Shown: piece by piece, positions 34,955 to 45,726 of the stretch
Position numbering within the stretch: position 1 is the stretch's first letter
Layout: the number at the start of each line of letters is the position of its first letter
Assembly (NCBI GenBank): GCA_037783415.1
Contig: JAZGTN010000059.1
Span: forward strand, 2,666,001-2,730,000
Direction of reading: 5' to 3'
DNA from: Leptasterias polaris
Taxonomy: Eukaryota; Echinodermata; Asteroidea; Forcipulatida; Asteriidae
DNA: 64,000 nucleotides
Notes under the pieces: model-generated
The model's input: the letters and a program-made list of their open reading frames with translations, nothing else
The model's database searches: none
Told to the model about the DNA's origin: nothing
Program-made: the position numbers and the translations under genes

Positions 34955-35028
34955 GTAAGCTAATTAACACGGATAATCGGTGGTCTCCCAAGTCCCATGA
35001 AAAAAACAAATCCACAGGCATATTATTC

Positions 35029-35096
35029 AGGTGGGATTGGAACCCATGACCTTTGCCATTCTGGAGCAGATGTCTTACCACTAGACCACTGAGCTT
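35029..35096 (-). repeat. Intronic tRNA-like module, best preserved
   Basis: On the minus strand TGGTCTAGTGG (perfect A-box) and GGTTCCAATCC (perfect B-box) are spaced as in a tRNA, starting at AAGCTCAG. The bases TGGTCTAGTGGTAAGACATC are exactly the unit amplified in the minisatellite at 40141-49222. Confidence 0.85.
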
Positions 35097-35309
35097 AAAT
35101 ACTTGGTTAAGTAACTCATACATCACTTGTGGAAATGGTGATGAAGTGAAGTTGAGATATTGCTTCAAGAACATGTACATGTAATTGTGAATTGTTATGG
35201 GCAAAGAACTTGGGACAGTAATCTCAAACTACTCTTGTGCTTCATTACCTGTTATTATTATAAAGCTATAAAGTAAAGTGTTATTGTGTTCTTTCTTTGT
35301 ATGATACAG

Positions 35310-35434
35310 CAAGGATTGACATCTCCGCAGAGATCTACTCATCAACCTAGTAGATGTGTGGGACCTGCAGTTTATAAGCTTCCTAACAACGTACAATGAT
35401 TCTGGTAAATGCACTGCGCTCTCCTTTATAAAAG
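35310..35434 (+). other. Exon-like unit A3 (right array)
   Basis: TGTATGATACAG before, AAAAG|GTAGAA after. Begins QGLTSPQRSTHQPSRCVGPAVYKLPNNVQ then TGA, closely parallel to the left A peptide. Confidence 0.55.
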
Positions 35435-35937
35435 GTAGAAATAGAGGGAAACTCCTGAACATCAAAACATGCACAGCTGTCAGTTCATAAAAATCTATCC
35501 TAGTTTATTTAATCATGCAAATTTATTATCACTTTTCTTTTGGTTTCCATCTACTGGCCACGAAACACTTAAATTGAATAATTATTTTGGGGGATTGAGC
35601 AAGTGAGGGGTGATGAAAAGGATTTGGAGCAATCAAATATCTAATTTCCCTTATATCAAAATTTTCTTGGCAAGAGTGATAAAAATAAACACAAATGGTA
35701 GGGTGCACTATGGAGATTGTTTTGCTCGGTAAAGTTTGTTAATAAAACAAAAGAAAACAAATAATATGATGCCAAATTTATCACATTAAAAACTTGGTAT
35801 GTGGATTCCTTTCCCTGTCTGTGTTGTTGTTTTTTGCTTTAAGGGGCACAATTATGGGTGCCAAAAATACAATTTCAAAATGCAGATCTTGCTATTTATG
35901 TGACTTTTACTCCTAAAGAATTTAATTGGGTCATTCC

Positions 35938-36037
35938 ATGCCAACTCACCTAGAGGTCGACCGTGACCGACTCAGATTTTTTTCTAAATTTTTTAAAAGA
36001 ATCCTCTATAGGTGTTATGAACACACGCAAATTTTAT
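35938..36037. mobile_element. Orphan terminus of the long-TIR transposon
   Basis: About 100 bp starting GGGTCATTCCATGCCAACTC, a second partial copy of the transposon end, stopping just after AACACACGCAAATTTTAT. It is followed by an inverted piece of flanking DNA and then the complete element. Confidence 0.8.
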
Positions 36038-36085
36038 AGAACTTTATAATTGTATTCATATATAATTGATTCAGTGATTCAAATT
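36038..36085. repeat. 48-bp inverted copy of the right flank
   Basis: These 48 bases are an exact reverse complement of 38803-38850, the host sequence right of the transposon. Host identity is clear because related sequence (AAATCACTGAATCAATT) occurs at the same place before B2, where no transposon sits. Confidence 0.9.
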
Positions 36086-38802
36086 GGGTCATTCCACGCC
36101 AACTCACCTAAAGTTTTACAAAATTGACCGTGACCGACTCGAATTTTTTTCTTAATTTTAAAAAAGAACCCACTATAGGTGTTATGAACACACACCAAAA
36201 ATTTTCAGCCAATTCTTTTTGGTTTTTAAGATACCACCCCTTCAACAATGTAGCCCTGCCCATTTTTTCACCCCAAATGTTGCATCAGTGAGTTTGGGGC
36301 AATTTCAGAGGCCCATATCTCAAAATCAAGATAAGATATACCCCTGATAATTAATATTTATGATGACTGGTGCCCAAATTATCGAAATCTACTGTCACAA
36401 TGGGTATACAAAATTTACTTTTTGTGTAATGGGTCCCCAAAAACCTAAAATTGTACTGACGTGAGGGACTTTTTGTAAATTTTGAACCCCCCTTGTGCCC
36501 ACATAAAATGTCAGTTTGCTTTTATATGACATATGGGTAATGTCTAGGTACATATGAGTGCCCCCAAGCAAGGAAAGACCAATCACAGATTCACTGGGTG
36601 TTTGGCAGGGGTGGAAATATGGGTCCAGTGTTGAAAACGTCCAAAATACCCCTTCATTCTATTGTTTTTTTGGAGGACTTGACAATTTTTTATCTGCAAA
36701 CACTGTATCTGGGCTCTGTCTGTAAGAAAATTCATCTTGGCCTTTTGAATTCTTCATGTTTAATTTTGTAAGATGCGTATTTTGCATTATTTGTAGTACA
36801 TACTAGCATATTGTGTGGTCTTTAGTGAGAATTTACTATACCACTGAATGTCTCTAGGATACTCAGACTATTGTTTATGCCACCAATGTCTTTATTGCCC
36901 CAAACCAGAGTGTATTGGACTTTTAATTGGCCTCTTTAACATATGCACATACATACGTATGTACATTTATGTGTACGTACATACACAAAAATGTACATAC
37001 ACAACTATCGAGGTAGTTGTTATTCTTACACCAAACAATTTCTAAATTCTGTCTGATCAGTCTGGTTGGGCTGCGCACATGTTCACCACAATTAAAATCT
37101 ACTCTCTACTCCTCCAGTGTCTTGCAGTATGAGTGTCATCTGATGTAAAACTACATAATACTAATATAGTAAATACAAATATTGGATGCCTATGACATAC
37201 TCGCAAGGTGAAATCTCGACTAGCCATACTCATGTTGGCGCACAAGCTTACGTCCACGCAATCAATATACATACGCACTCGATATAAAATCTTTAGTATA
37301 CACAAAGGTTAGCTGCAAAGTGCCCCAGGTGTCCTATATTTGTTAGTATAGGACTCCTATATTAACTTTTGGAGTGTAGGAACAGTATAAATGGTAAAAT
37401 AAAGTATGACACATTGTGTTCCACCAATTAAATGACAAGGATCTACAAGTGCAGATTCATGTAAACTGTATACGTGTATGTTGGAACAACACTCATTCAC
37501 AAGTATGTATGAAGACTAGCATGTGTTTATAAAAATAGATTGCCTCCATATACCTTACTTTCAATAAATTCACATAGTAGCATTACACTACTGTAGGTTT
37601 AACCATGGTTCAACACAAACTGCAAAATTTTATAGAATCAAAAGCAGCTTTAAAATTTGAGCAAAACAATTATTTTTATTTTTATTTTTTTTCAATGTTA
37701 GAGAATTCTTTTAAATTGCCGAAGGTCAATGTAAAAGCTGCCCAAACACTTGGTAGGGATATGAGAGAGCAATTCATATCAGCACTGACAACAATTGAAG
37801 GACCTTTTCATGATAAACATGGTAAAGGCATGTATTACTTGTAGAAATTTGCACTGGGCACCTCAACTGAAAAAGTTTCTTGTTCTCCACAGTCAATTCA
37901 GTTGTTTAAAATTTCAGTTACTGTTTCTTTGTGGCCATTCTCAATCAAGGCTTATGTAGCTGACCATATGCATAGTATCACAATTGACACTATGATTGCA
38001 AGATACACTGGACTTGCATGTAACCAAAACTTCTTAAATGGATTTCTATGTGTCTGTTTGGACCTACATTGTATGCACAGTCAGAAGTTATTTGGCATAG
38101 GAATCACAACTACCTTGTTGATATTGTGTACATATGGTAATGCGTAATTAGGCCAATTGAAAGTCTAATAAACTCTGTTTTGGGGCAATATTAAACATTG
38201 GTTGCATAAACATTAGTCTGAGTAGCATGGATACACTCAGGGTATGTGAATTGAAGGATAAATTTAACTTCAAACTTTTCCAAAAAGACTGGGGGGGGGG
38301 CTACAGTGTTGACTTGAACTACAAATAAATTTTCTTACAGACAGAGCCCAGATACAGTGTTTGCAGATAAAAAATTGTCAAGTAATTTGCCACGCCTCCA
38401 AAAACCAATAGAATGAAGGGGTATTTTGGACGTTTTCAACACTGGGCCCATATTTCCACCCCTGCCAAACACCCAGTGAATCTGCGATTGTGACAATAGA
38501 TTTTGATAATTTGGGCACCAGTCATCATAAATATTAATTATCAGGGGTATATCTTATCTTGATTTTGAGATATGGGCCTCTGAAATTGCCCAAAACTCAC
38601 CGATGCAACATTTGGGGTGAAAAAATGGGCAGGGCTACATTGTTGAAGGGGTGGTATCTTAAAAACCAAAAAGAATTGGCTGAAAATTTTTGGTGTGTGT
38701 TCATAACACCTATAGTGGATTCTTTTTAAAAATTAAGAAAACAATTCGAGTCGGTCACGGTCAATTTTGTAAAACTTTAGGTGAGTTGGCGTGGAATGAC
38801 CC
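36086..38802. mobile_element. Long-TIR DNA transposon, copy 2
   Basis: Starts GGGTCATTCCACGCC and ends GGCGTGGAATGACCC, with long inverted repeats at both ends (the right one carries an internal deletion around 38490). The interior matches copy 1 but lacks its 949-bp nested insert. No transposase. An exon-like open stretch (37702-37821) and long open frames to 38147 lie inside. The flank words AATT on both sides could be a 4-bp target duplication. Confidence 0.85.
37702..37821 (+). other. Exon-like open segment inside the transposon
   Basis: TTTCAATGTTAG before and CATG|GTAAAG after bound a 120-bp open segment encoding NSFKLPKVNVKAAQTLGRD and REQFISALTTIEGPFHDKH. Copy 1 has the same segment split by a MITE. 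It could be a captured host exon or part of a lost transposon gene. Joining it to the next candidate exon (37893-38136) gives a stop, so a simple two-exon model fails. Confidence 0.35.
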
Positions 38803-38903
38803 AATTTGAATCACTGAATCAATTATATATGAATACAATTATAAAGTTCTTGTTCCATTTTCATATGATATAATTGAATCATTTGTTGCTTTTGCTTTTA
38901 CAG

Positions 38904-38971
38904 AGCTAGTAAAGCTGAAGTGAGATCCACCAATCAACAAAGCAGATCTTTGTGCTCTTATTATTAAAAAG
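38904..38971 (+). other. Exon-like unit B3 (right array), shortened
   Basis: Acceptor TTTTACAG, donor AAAAG|GTAAAC. Begins ASKAEVRSTNQQSRSLC, then a 30-bp deletion relative to B1 leads to a stop (LLL or ending). Confidence 0.5.
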
Positions 38972-39048
38972 GTAAACTTATTAATACATGTGTAAATCAG
39001 TGCTTTCCTGTGTCCAGTGAAGAAAATATCCACAGGCATATTACTTAG

Positions 39049-39091
39049 ATGGCATAGGAACCAATGACCTTTACCACTCTAGACCACTGAT
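39049..39091 (-). repeat. Intronic tRNA-like remnant
   Basis: CAATGACCTTTACCACTCTA followed by GACCACTGA: the module with its middle deleted. It sits at the same position relative to B3 as the intact module does relative to B2. Confidence 0.55.
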
Positions 39092-39439
39092 GGTGATAAG
39101 TGAAGTTGAGTCATTGCTTCAAAAACTTGTACCTGTATTGTAAAACGTTATATGGAGACAGAACTTGCACCAAAATTATAGTAAACAGACTTTTCCCTGC
39201 AAAAACAATTGAACAGCAAACCAAATCTTCCACTCAACAATACACCCCCATTGGGCAAGAACTAGACAAACATGTGCCATCTCTTTTACTATGTTAAAAA
39301 CCACAGGATACAAATTGTGCTTCTAGGTAACTTGTATGTTGCCCCCTTATGGTCTATGCATCATCAAATTTGTTGCTATAATTGAAGATAAACAACACAC
39401 CCCTTTCAAAACAAAATGCTTTATTTTGCTTGCATTTAG

Positions 39440-39536
39440 GCTGGCTGCAGACACACCATTGTCAGATGAAGTCTACCTCTTCTAAAGTAGAAGCATGCTG
39501 CCTTTCATCAAGATTCAAGGATGTCTTCATCAACAG
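39440..39536 (+). other. Exon-like unit C (right array, second full)
   Basis: TGCATTTAG before, CAACAG|GTAAAT after. GCTGGCTGCAGACACACCAT and GATGAAGTCTACCTCTTCTA align with C units; the peptide ends in TAA after YLF because of a base change. Confidence 0.55.
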
Positions 39537-39931
39537 GTAAATTCAACTATTTAACAACCATTAAATTGAGATGCATCAAGAGATTTGGACAACTAAAGAT
39601 AATATCCTTAGTACGTCACTTTGTTTTTTTTTACCCATTTCTGTTTGCTCACCCACAGATTATTTTTTAGAGCTTTTTGGAGCTTCTTGAGTGATTATTT
39701 TTCTTTAAAAATATTGTTGCCACAGTGAAACCCTGACTTGACAAAGGAAAGACAATAATGGTTCTCATAATTAGTTCCGGGATTTGATGTTGTCATATAA
39801 GAAAATTGAGTAGGCACACACCTTAAATGCATAACCTCGGCCATGAGCCATGGCAGAAAATCTGCCATGGTATGCTGGAATATCTGTTTGCTCAGACTTG
39901 CCTCCAATTCAGCCGTATGAAATGACGAACA

Positions 39932-40140
39932 ATGGTGGCAGCCTTTTCATTTTCGTATACCACATTTGATCAACAACGGGAACAAAATCTGGCATCAGGG
40001 GTTACACAATTGAACCCAGGAAAGATTTTACAAGGCATGTTTTCCAGAACCTGTACTCGCTCTTTGCCTGAGTGGATCAAGTAAAAAGTCAAGGCAGATA
40101 AAAACGTAAACCGTACAGCTGTCGGGCAAAATTAAGGAAA
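39932..40140. repeat. Duplicated 0.2-kb leader of the minisatellite, copy 1
   Basis: GTGGCAGCCTTTTCATTTTC through GTCGGGCAAAATTAAGGAAA is repeated at 45523-45726 with few changes and in both places leads straight into the 24-bp array. The array and its leader were therefore duplicated together. Confidence 0.9.
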
Positions 40141-41197
40141 AACCATTAGACCACTCTGATGTCTTACCATTAGACCACTCGGATGTCTTACCATTAGACC
40201 ACTCGGATGTCTTACCATTAGACCACTCAGATGTCTTACCATTAGACCACTCGGATGTCTTACCATTAAACCACTCGGATTTCTTACCACTAGACCACTC
40301 TGATGTCTTACCATTAGACCACTCTGATGTCTTACCATTAGACCACTCTGATGTCTTACCATTAGACCACTCTGATGTCTCACCACTAGACCACTCTGAT
40401 GTCTCACCACTAGACCACTCTGATGTCTTGCCACTAGACCACTCTGATGTCTTACCACTAGACCACTCTGATGTCTTACCACTAGACCACTCTGATGTCT
40501 TACCACTAGACCACTCTGATGTCTTACCACTAGACCACTCTGATGTCTTACCACTAGACCACTCTGATGTCTTACCACTAGACCACTCAGATGTCTTACC
40601 ACTAGACCACTCTGATGTCTTACCATTAGACCACTCTGATGTCTTACCATTAGACCACTCTGATGTCTTACCATTAGACCACTCAGATGTCTTACCATTA
40701 AACCACTCGGATTTCTTACCACTAGACCACTCTGATGTCTTACCATTAGACCACTCGGATGTCTTACTGTTTGACCACTCAGATGTCTTACCACTAGACC
40801 ACTCTGATGTCTTACCATTAGACCACTCTGATGTCTTACCACTAGACCACTCTGATGTCTTGCCACTAGACCACTCTGATGTCTTGCCACTAGACCACTC
40901 TGATGTCTTACCGCTAGACCACTCTGATGTCTTACCGTTAGACCACTCTGATGTCTTACTGTTAGACCACTCTGATGTCTTACTGTTAGACCACTCGGAT
41001 GTCTTACTGTTTGACCACTCGGATGTCTTACCACTAGACCACTCTGATGTCTTACCATTAGACCACTCAGATGTCTTACCACTAGACCACTCAGATGTCT
41101 TACCACTAGACCACTCAGATGTCTTACCATTAGACCACTCTGATGTCTTACCATTAGACCACTCTGATGTCTTACCATTAGACCACTCTGATGTCTT
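40141..41197 (-). repeat. 24-bp A-box minisatellite, block 1 (about 44 units)
   Basis: On the minus strand the unit is TGGTCTARTGGTAAGACATC plus NGAG. TGGTCTARTGG matches the Pol III A-box consensus TRGYNNARNNG in essentially every unit; no B-box occurs in the array. It is open in one plus-strand frame (HSDVLPLD) and in one or two minus-strand frames. The block ends abruptly where a fold-back element is inserted. Confidence 0.95.
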
Positions 41198-42559
41198 CCC
41201 TTAGAAAAATCCACTATAGTTTTACTTTACAAAAAACTGCAGTTTTATTGTAGTATTACTATAGTGCAACCACAGTTAAACTATCTTAAAACTAAAGTAA
41301 AACTGTAGGTTTACTTTAATATAACTATAGTTTATACTGTAGTCAAAGTATGGTGTTTTCGCAAAAATGTCCCGTTTACTACAGTAATACTGTAGTAAAC
41401 CTGCAGTATTACTTGGTTTAAACTGCATTATTACTATAGTTTACTTACCATTTACCATGTTATTACTACAGTTTACTGCAGTTAAACTACAATATTACTG
41501 TAGCCATTTTTTACTTTAAATTAACTGCAGTACTTACTGTAGGTTTACTATAGTGTAACTATAGTTTCAGCATACTTTTACCTCAAAATAACCCACTCTT
41601 ACTTCATCTTTACTACATTTTTATTGTAGTATTATTTTAGTATTACAGCAGTAAAACTTTACGATTACTGTAGTTTTAACTTAGTTATACTTCAAAATAA
41701 CCCATTCTTACCACACATTTACTATAGTTTTATTGTAGTTTTAATGCAGTCTTAACTGCAGTAAAACTAAACTGTTACTGTAGTTTTAGCATTATTTTAC
41801 CTCAAAATCACCCATTCTTACCACACAATTACTATAGTTTTATTGTAGTTTTACTGCAGTCTTAACTGCAGTAAAACTAAACTGTTACTGCAGTTTTAGC
41901 ATACTTTTACCTCAAAATCACCCACTCTTACTTCATCTTTACTACATTTTTATTGTAGTATTATTTTAGTATTACAGCAGTAAAACTTTACGATTACTGT
42001 AGTTTTAACTTAGTTATACTTCAAAATAACCCATTCTTACCACACATTTACTATAGTTTTATTGTAGTTTTAATGCAGTCTTAACTGCAGTAAAACTAAA
42101 CTGTTACTGTAGTTTTAGTATTATTTTACCTCAAAATCACCCATTCTTACCACACAATTACTATAGTTTTATTGTAGTTTTACTGCAGTCTTTACTGCAG
42201 TCTTAACTGCAGTAAAACTGCAGTCTTAACTGCAGTAAAACGTTACGGTTACTGTAGTTTCAGCATATTTTTACCTCAAAATAACCCACTATTACTTCAT
42301 CTTTACTACATTTTTATTGAAGTATTTCGGCAGTGTTTACTGCAGTAAAACTAAGTAATTACTGTAGTTTTACCACTGTTTAACCTCAAAATAACCCACC
42401 GTTACTTCATCTTAACTATGGCATTATTGCAGTGTTACTGCAGTGTTTACTACAGTAAAACAACACTGTTACGGTAGTTTTAACATATTTTTACTTTGAA
42501 ACAACCCATTGTTACTTCATCTTTATTACAGTAGTCAGCAGTATTGCAGTATTTGTACT

Positions 42560-44330
42560 AAAAGTACAAAGAAATCAATACAGCATGAAGGCCTATAGCA
42601 AACCTGCATGTTACATGTAATTACAGCAACACTTCTGTTTAAACATGCAATTCAAAAAACAATTTTGTAGTAATACTATGAAAAAAATATGTTAAATTAA
42701 GGGCAATTGTACTGCAGTTTTAAACTTAGGAAAAACAAGTTTGATTATTATGGTGATTGAAGAGGACAGTAAGTCGTGGAAGTTGCAACACCAAAGGATT
42801 AATCTCTTTTTGGAATGTTTATCTTGGGTAAGTAGCCCGAACCCAATGCTGGTCTTGTGAGAAATGCCACCATGCTCCATTGCTAGGCTTCTGTTGATGG
42901 TGATGATGATTTAGTCACATTCCTCAGAGAGGGAAGCACAACGAACTGTAAAGGAAGAAATAGGACAAATATTTGTAAGAAAAATTTAAACATTTGCCAA
43001 AACTATATGGTTTACACAACTCTGTGGTCTGCGATGGTACAGACATGGCAGCAAAACTTATCAGTGCCAAGCCTTGACCATGAAGTTATTGAATATAATT
43101 AATTTTAAATTAAAGACCCAGTTACAAATATGGCATTTATAAATTGTGCGCTAATCAGTTAAAGGGGTTTTAGACGAATAGGTTACAAATGAATTGACTT
43201 GGGTACGCTGGTGGTTAACCTGGGTACGATTTGAAATGGGTACAAGTTAGACCCGGCTACTGATGCACCGCCTCTACACAGTAAGCAGGGCACCGGTTTA
43301 ATTACGAGAGCGTTCTTAGACGTGGATTGCGATGGATGGGGTTTCACCGATCGTTGACTTAAAATTTATCAATTTGTGAGTACAACAATGCCCGTCTGAT
43401 TTTGCATCTTTGACATGTTTGATATATCGAGAAGCCACGTCGGCGGTTTTAAAATAACAGCGCCCCCAGTTACTGGGTCTTCCTACTACTAGTACTACTA
43501 GTAGGTAAAAAATAACTTGGGTACAACCACGAGCCAAACTTTGGACCAAACTCAAAACTGAGTATGATTTACTTACTATCAATTACATGACAATCTCAAT
43601 GTATAGGCCTATATCCCATGCAAGTTTAGTACATAATACTATAGTAGTATTATTAACTACATGGCCAACCACATTACATGCACCAACCTGACATACCAAA
43701 AGTACTTGTTCACGTACATTGTTACAAGAAAATTATACTTAAAATCACGTTTTAAACAAAACACTTACCATATCATGCTATTTTAGTTCTGATCACACAA
43801 CACGAGGCAAGCACAAAAACGTGGCAACGATCTGATGGAGTGTGATGCTGATCACCGATGATTCTTTCTCTTGTTCTTCAGTTTCACACTATCAGTTGTT
43901 GAAATTAAATTGCCCTCAAAAACCTCCTAATCCTACTTAAAAATGGGAAGCTTTAATCATTTACACTAAAACATCAACAAGTCAGACTACATCATCAGCA
44001 ACGTCGGTTGTAAAAAGAAGTGTTCAGTCATCATTTCAAACTGATGACTCATTGTGGAAGAGAAGGGGCTCTAACCACATAGGTGTTCAATTTACATACG
44101 CTAAGTCAGGGTGCCAGTGCTGGTCTTAATCAAAGATCGTATAGCGCCACCAAGCGGCAGCCTTATGCTATCTTTGTGTTAAATAAACTTGCGCAGTCCT
44201 TTTACTGCTTTGAATATGCAGTGACTGCATACTACCATACCATGTGTCCAATAATTTTTCAGATAATTTTTTCTTTTACTCATAATATGCATACCTCCTA
44301 TAGTTTGACCTGGGTTTTTATGCAGTTGTT
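42560..44330. other. Core of the fold-back element, no gene seen
   Basis: Mostly unique AT-rich sequence. Open frames (42692-42880, 43316-43582, 44083-44340) lack recognisable motifs. It includes the 370-bp AGACCCAGT-ended segment listed separately. Confidence 0.5.
43113..43484. mobile_element. AGACCCAGT-ended MITE within the fold-back core
   Basis: AGACCCAGTTAC at the left and GTTACTGGGTCT at the right, with CAGCGCCCCCAGTTACTGGG shared with the perfect palindrome at 27153. Inside are GGTTAACCTGGGTACG words like those at 27050-27120. Confidence 0.7.
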
Positions 44331-44994
44331 ATTGCAGTAGGGTAAAGTTATAATATTAACAAACAAATTACCATTGTTTTACTGTAAGGATACTGCAGTA
44401 AAGTTAAAGTGAATCTACAGTAAACTAAGAATAGAACTTACAATAGTATTACTTCAAAAATACTGCAGAGTCACTATAGTTTGACTTGGGTTTTGATGCA
44501 GTTCTTATTGCAGTAAAGTTATAGTATTATCAAACAAATTACCATTGTTTTACTACAAGGATACTGCCGTTTTTATTGCAGTAAAGTTAAAGTGAATCTA
44601 CAGTAAACTAAGAATATAAATACTATAGTATTACTTCAAAAATACTGCAGATTCACTATAGTTTGACTTGGGTTTTTATGCAGTTTTTTTATTGCAGTAT
44701 TATCAAATAAATTACCATTGTTTTACTACTAGGATACTGCAGTATTACTGCAGTTTTTATTGCAGTAAAGTTAAAGTGAATCTACAGTAAACCAAGAATA
44801 GAAATACTATAGTATTACTTCAAAAATACTGCAGATTCACTATAGTTTGACTTGGGTTTTTACTGTAGTAAAACTACAGTAGTTTTACTTTAGGGAAAAC
44901 TTTACTTGTACTTTACTTACTACAGTAAAACTTTATGTACTTTAGTAAAAGTACAGTTTTACTATAGTAAATCTATGGTGGATTTTTATAAGGG

Positions 44995-45522
44995 TTACCA
45001 TTAGACCACTCTGATGTCTTACCATTAGACCACTCTGATGTCTTACCATTAGACCACTCTGATGTCTTACCATTAGACCACTCGGATGTCTTACCACTAG
45101 ACCACTCGGATGTCTTACCGTTAGACCACTCGGATGTCTTACTGTTTGACCACTCGGATGTCTTACTGTTTGACCACTCAGATGTCTTACTGTTAAAACA
45201 CTCGGGTGTCTTACCACTAGACCACTCAGATGTCTTACCACTAGACCACTCAGATGTCTTACCACTAGACCACTCAGATGTCTTACCACTAGACCACTCT
45301 GATGTCTTACCATTAGACCACTCTGATGTCTTACCATTAGACCACTCTGATGTCTTACCATTACACCACTCTGATGTCTTACCATTACACCACTCTGATG
45401 TCTTACCATTAGACCACTTGGATGTCTTACCATTAGACCACTCAGATGTCTCACCATTAGACCACTCTGATGTCTCACCACTAGACCATTCTGATGTCTC
45501 ACCACTAGACCACTCTGATGGT
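44995..45522 (-). repeat. 24-bp A-box minisatellite, block 2 (about 22 units)
   Basis: Resumes immediately after the fold-back element and runs to the second copy of the leader. Unit variants (for example GTTAAAACACTCGGGTG) are also found around 47340, linking this block to block 3 by higher-order duplication. Confidence 0.95.
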
Positions 45523-45726
45523 GGCAGCCTTTTCATTTTCGTATACCACATTTGATCAACAACAGGAACAAAATCTGGCATCAGGGGTTACACAATTGAA
45601 CCCAGGAAAGATTTTACAAGGCATGTTTTCCAGAACCTGTACTCGCTCTTTGCCTGAGTGGATCAAGTAAAAAGTCGAGGCAGATAAAAACGTAAACCGT
45701 ACAGCTGTCGGGCAAAATTAAGGAAA
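45523..45726. repeat. Duplicated leader of the minisatellite, copy 2
   Basis: Nearly identical to 39932-40140, including TACCACATTTGATCAACAAC and GCTCTTTGCCTGAGTGGATC. Confidence 0.9.

Larger units (their letters stand above)
41198..44994. mobile_element. 3.8-kb fold-back element inserted in the minisatellite
   Basis: The ends are mirror images (CCCTTAGAAAAATCCAC at the left; GTGGATTTTTATAAGGG at the right), flanked by TT on both sides of the interrupted GTCTTACC unit. Each end consists of tandem motifs around CTGCAGTAAAACTACAGT. The left side has about eight 110-bp units grouped in 329-bp supra-units (41581, 41910), the right side about three 180-bp units (44390-44860). Overall it resembles FB/Galileo-type fold-back elements with repeat-built termini. 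No transposase seen. Confidence 0.8.
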
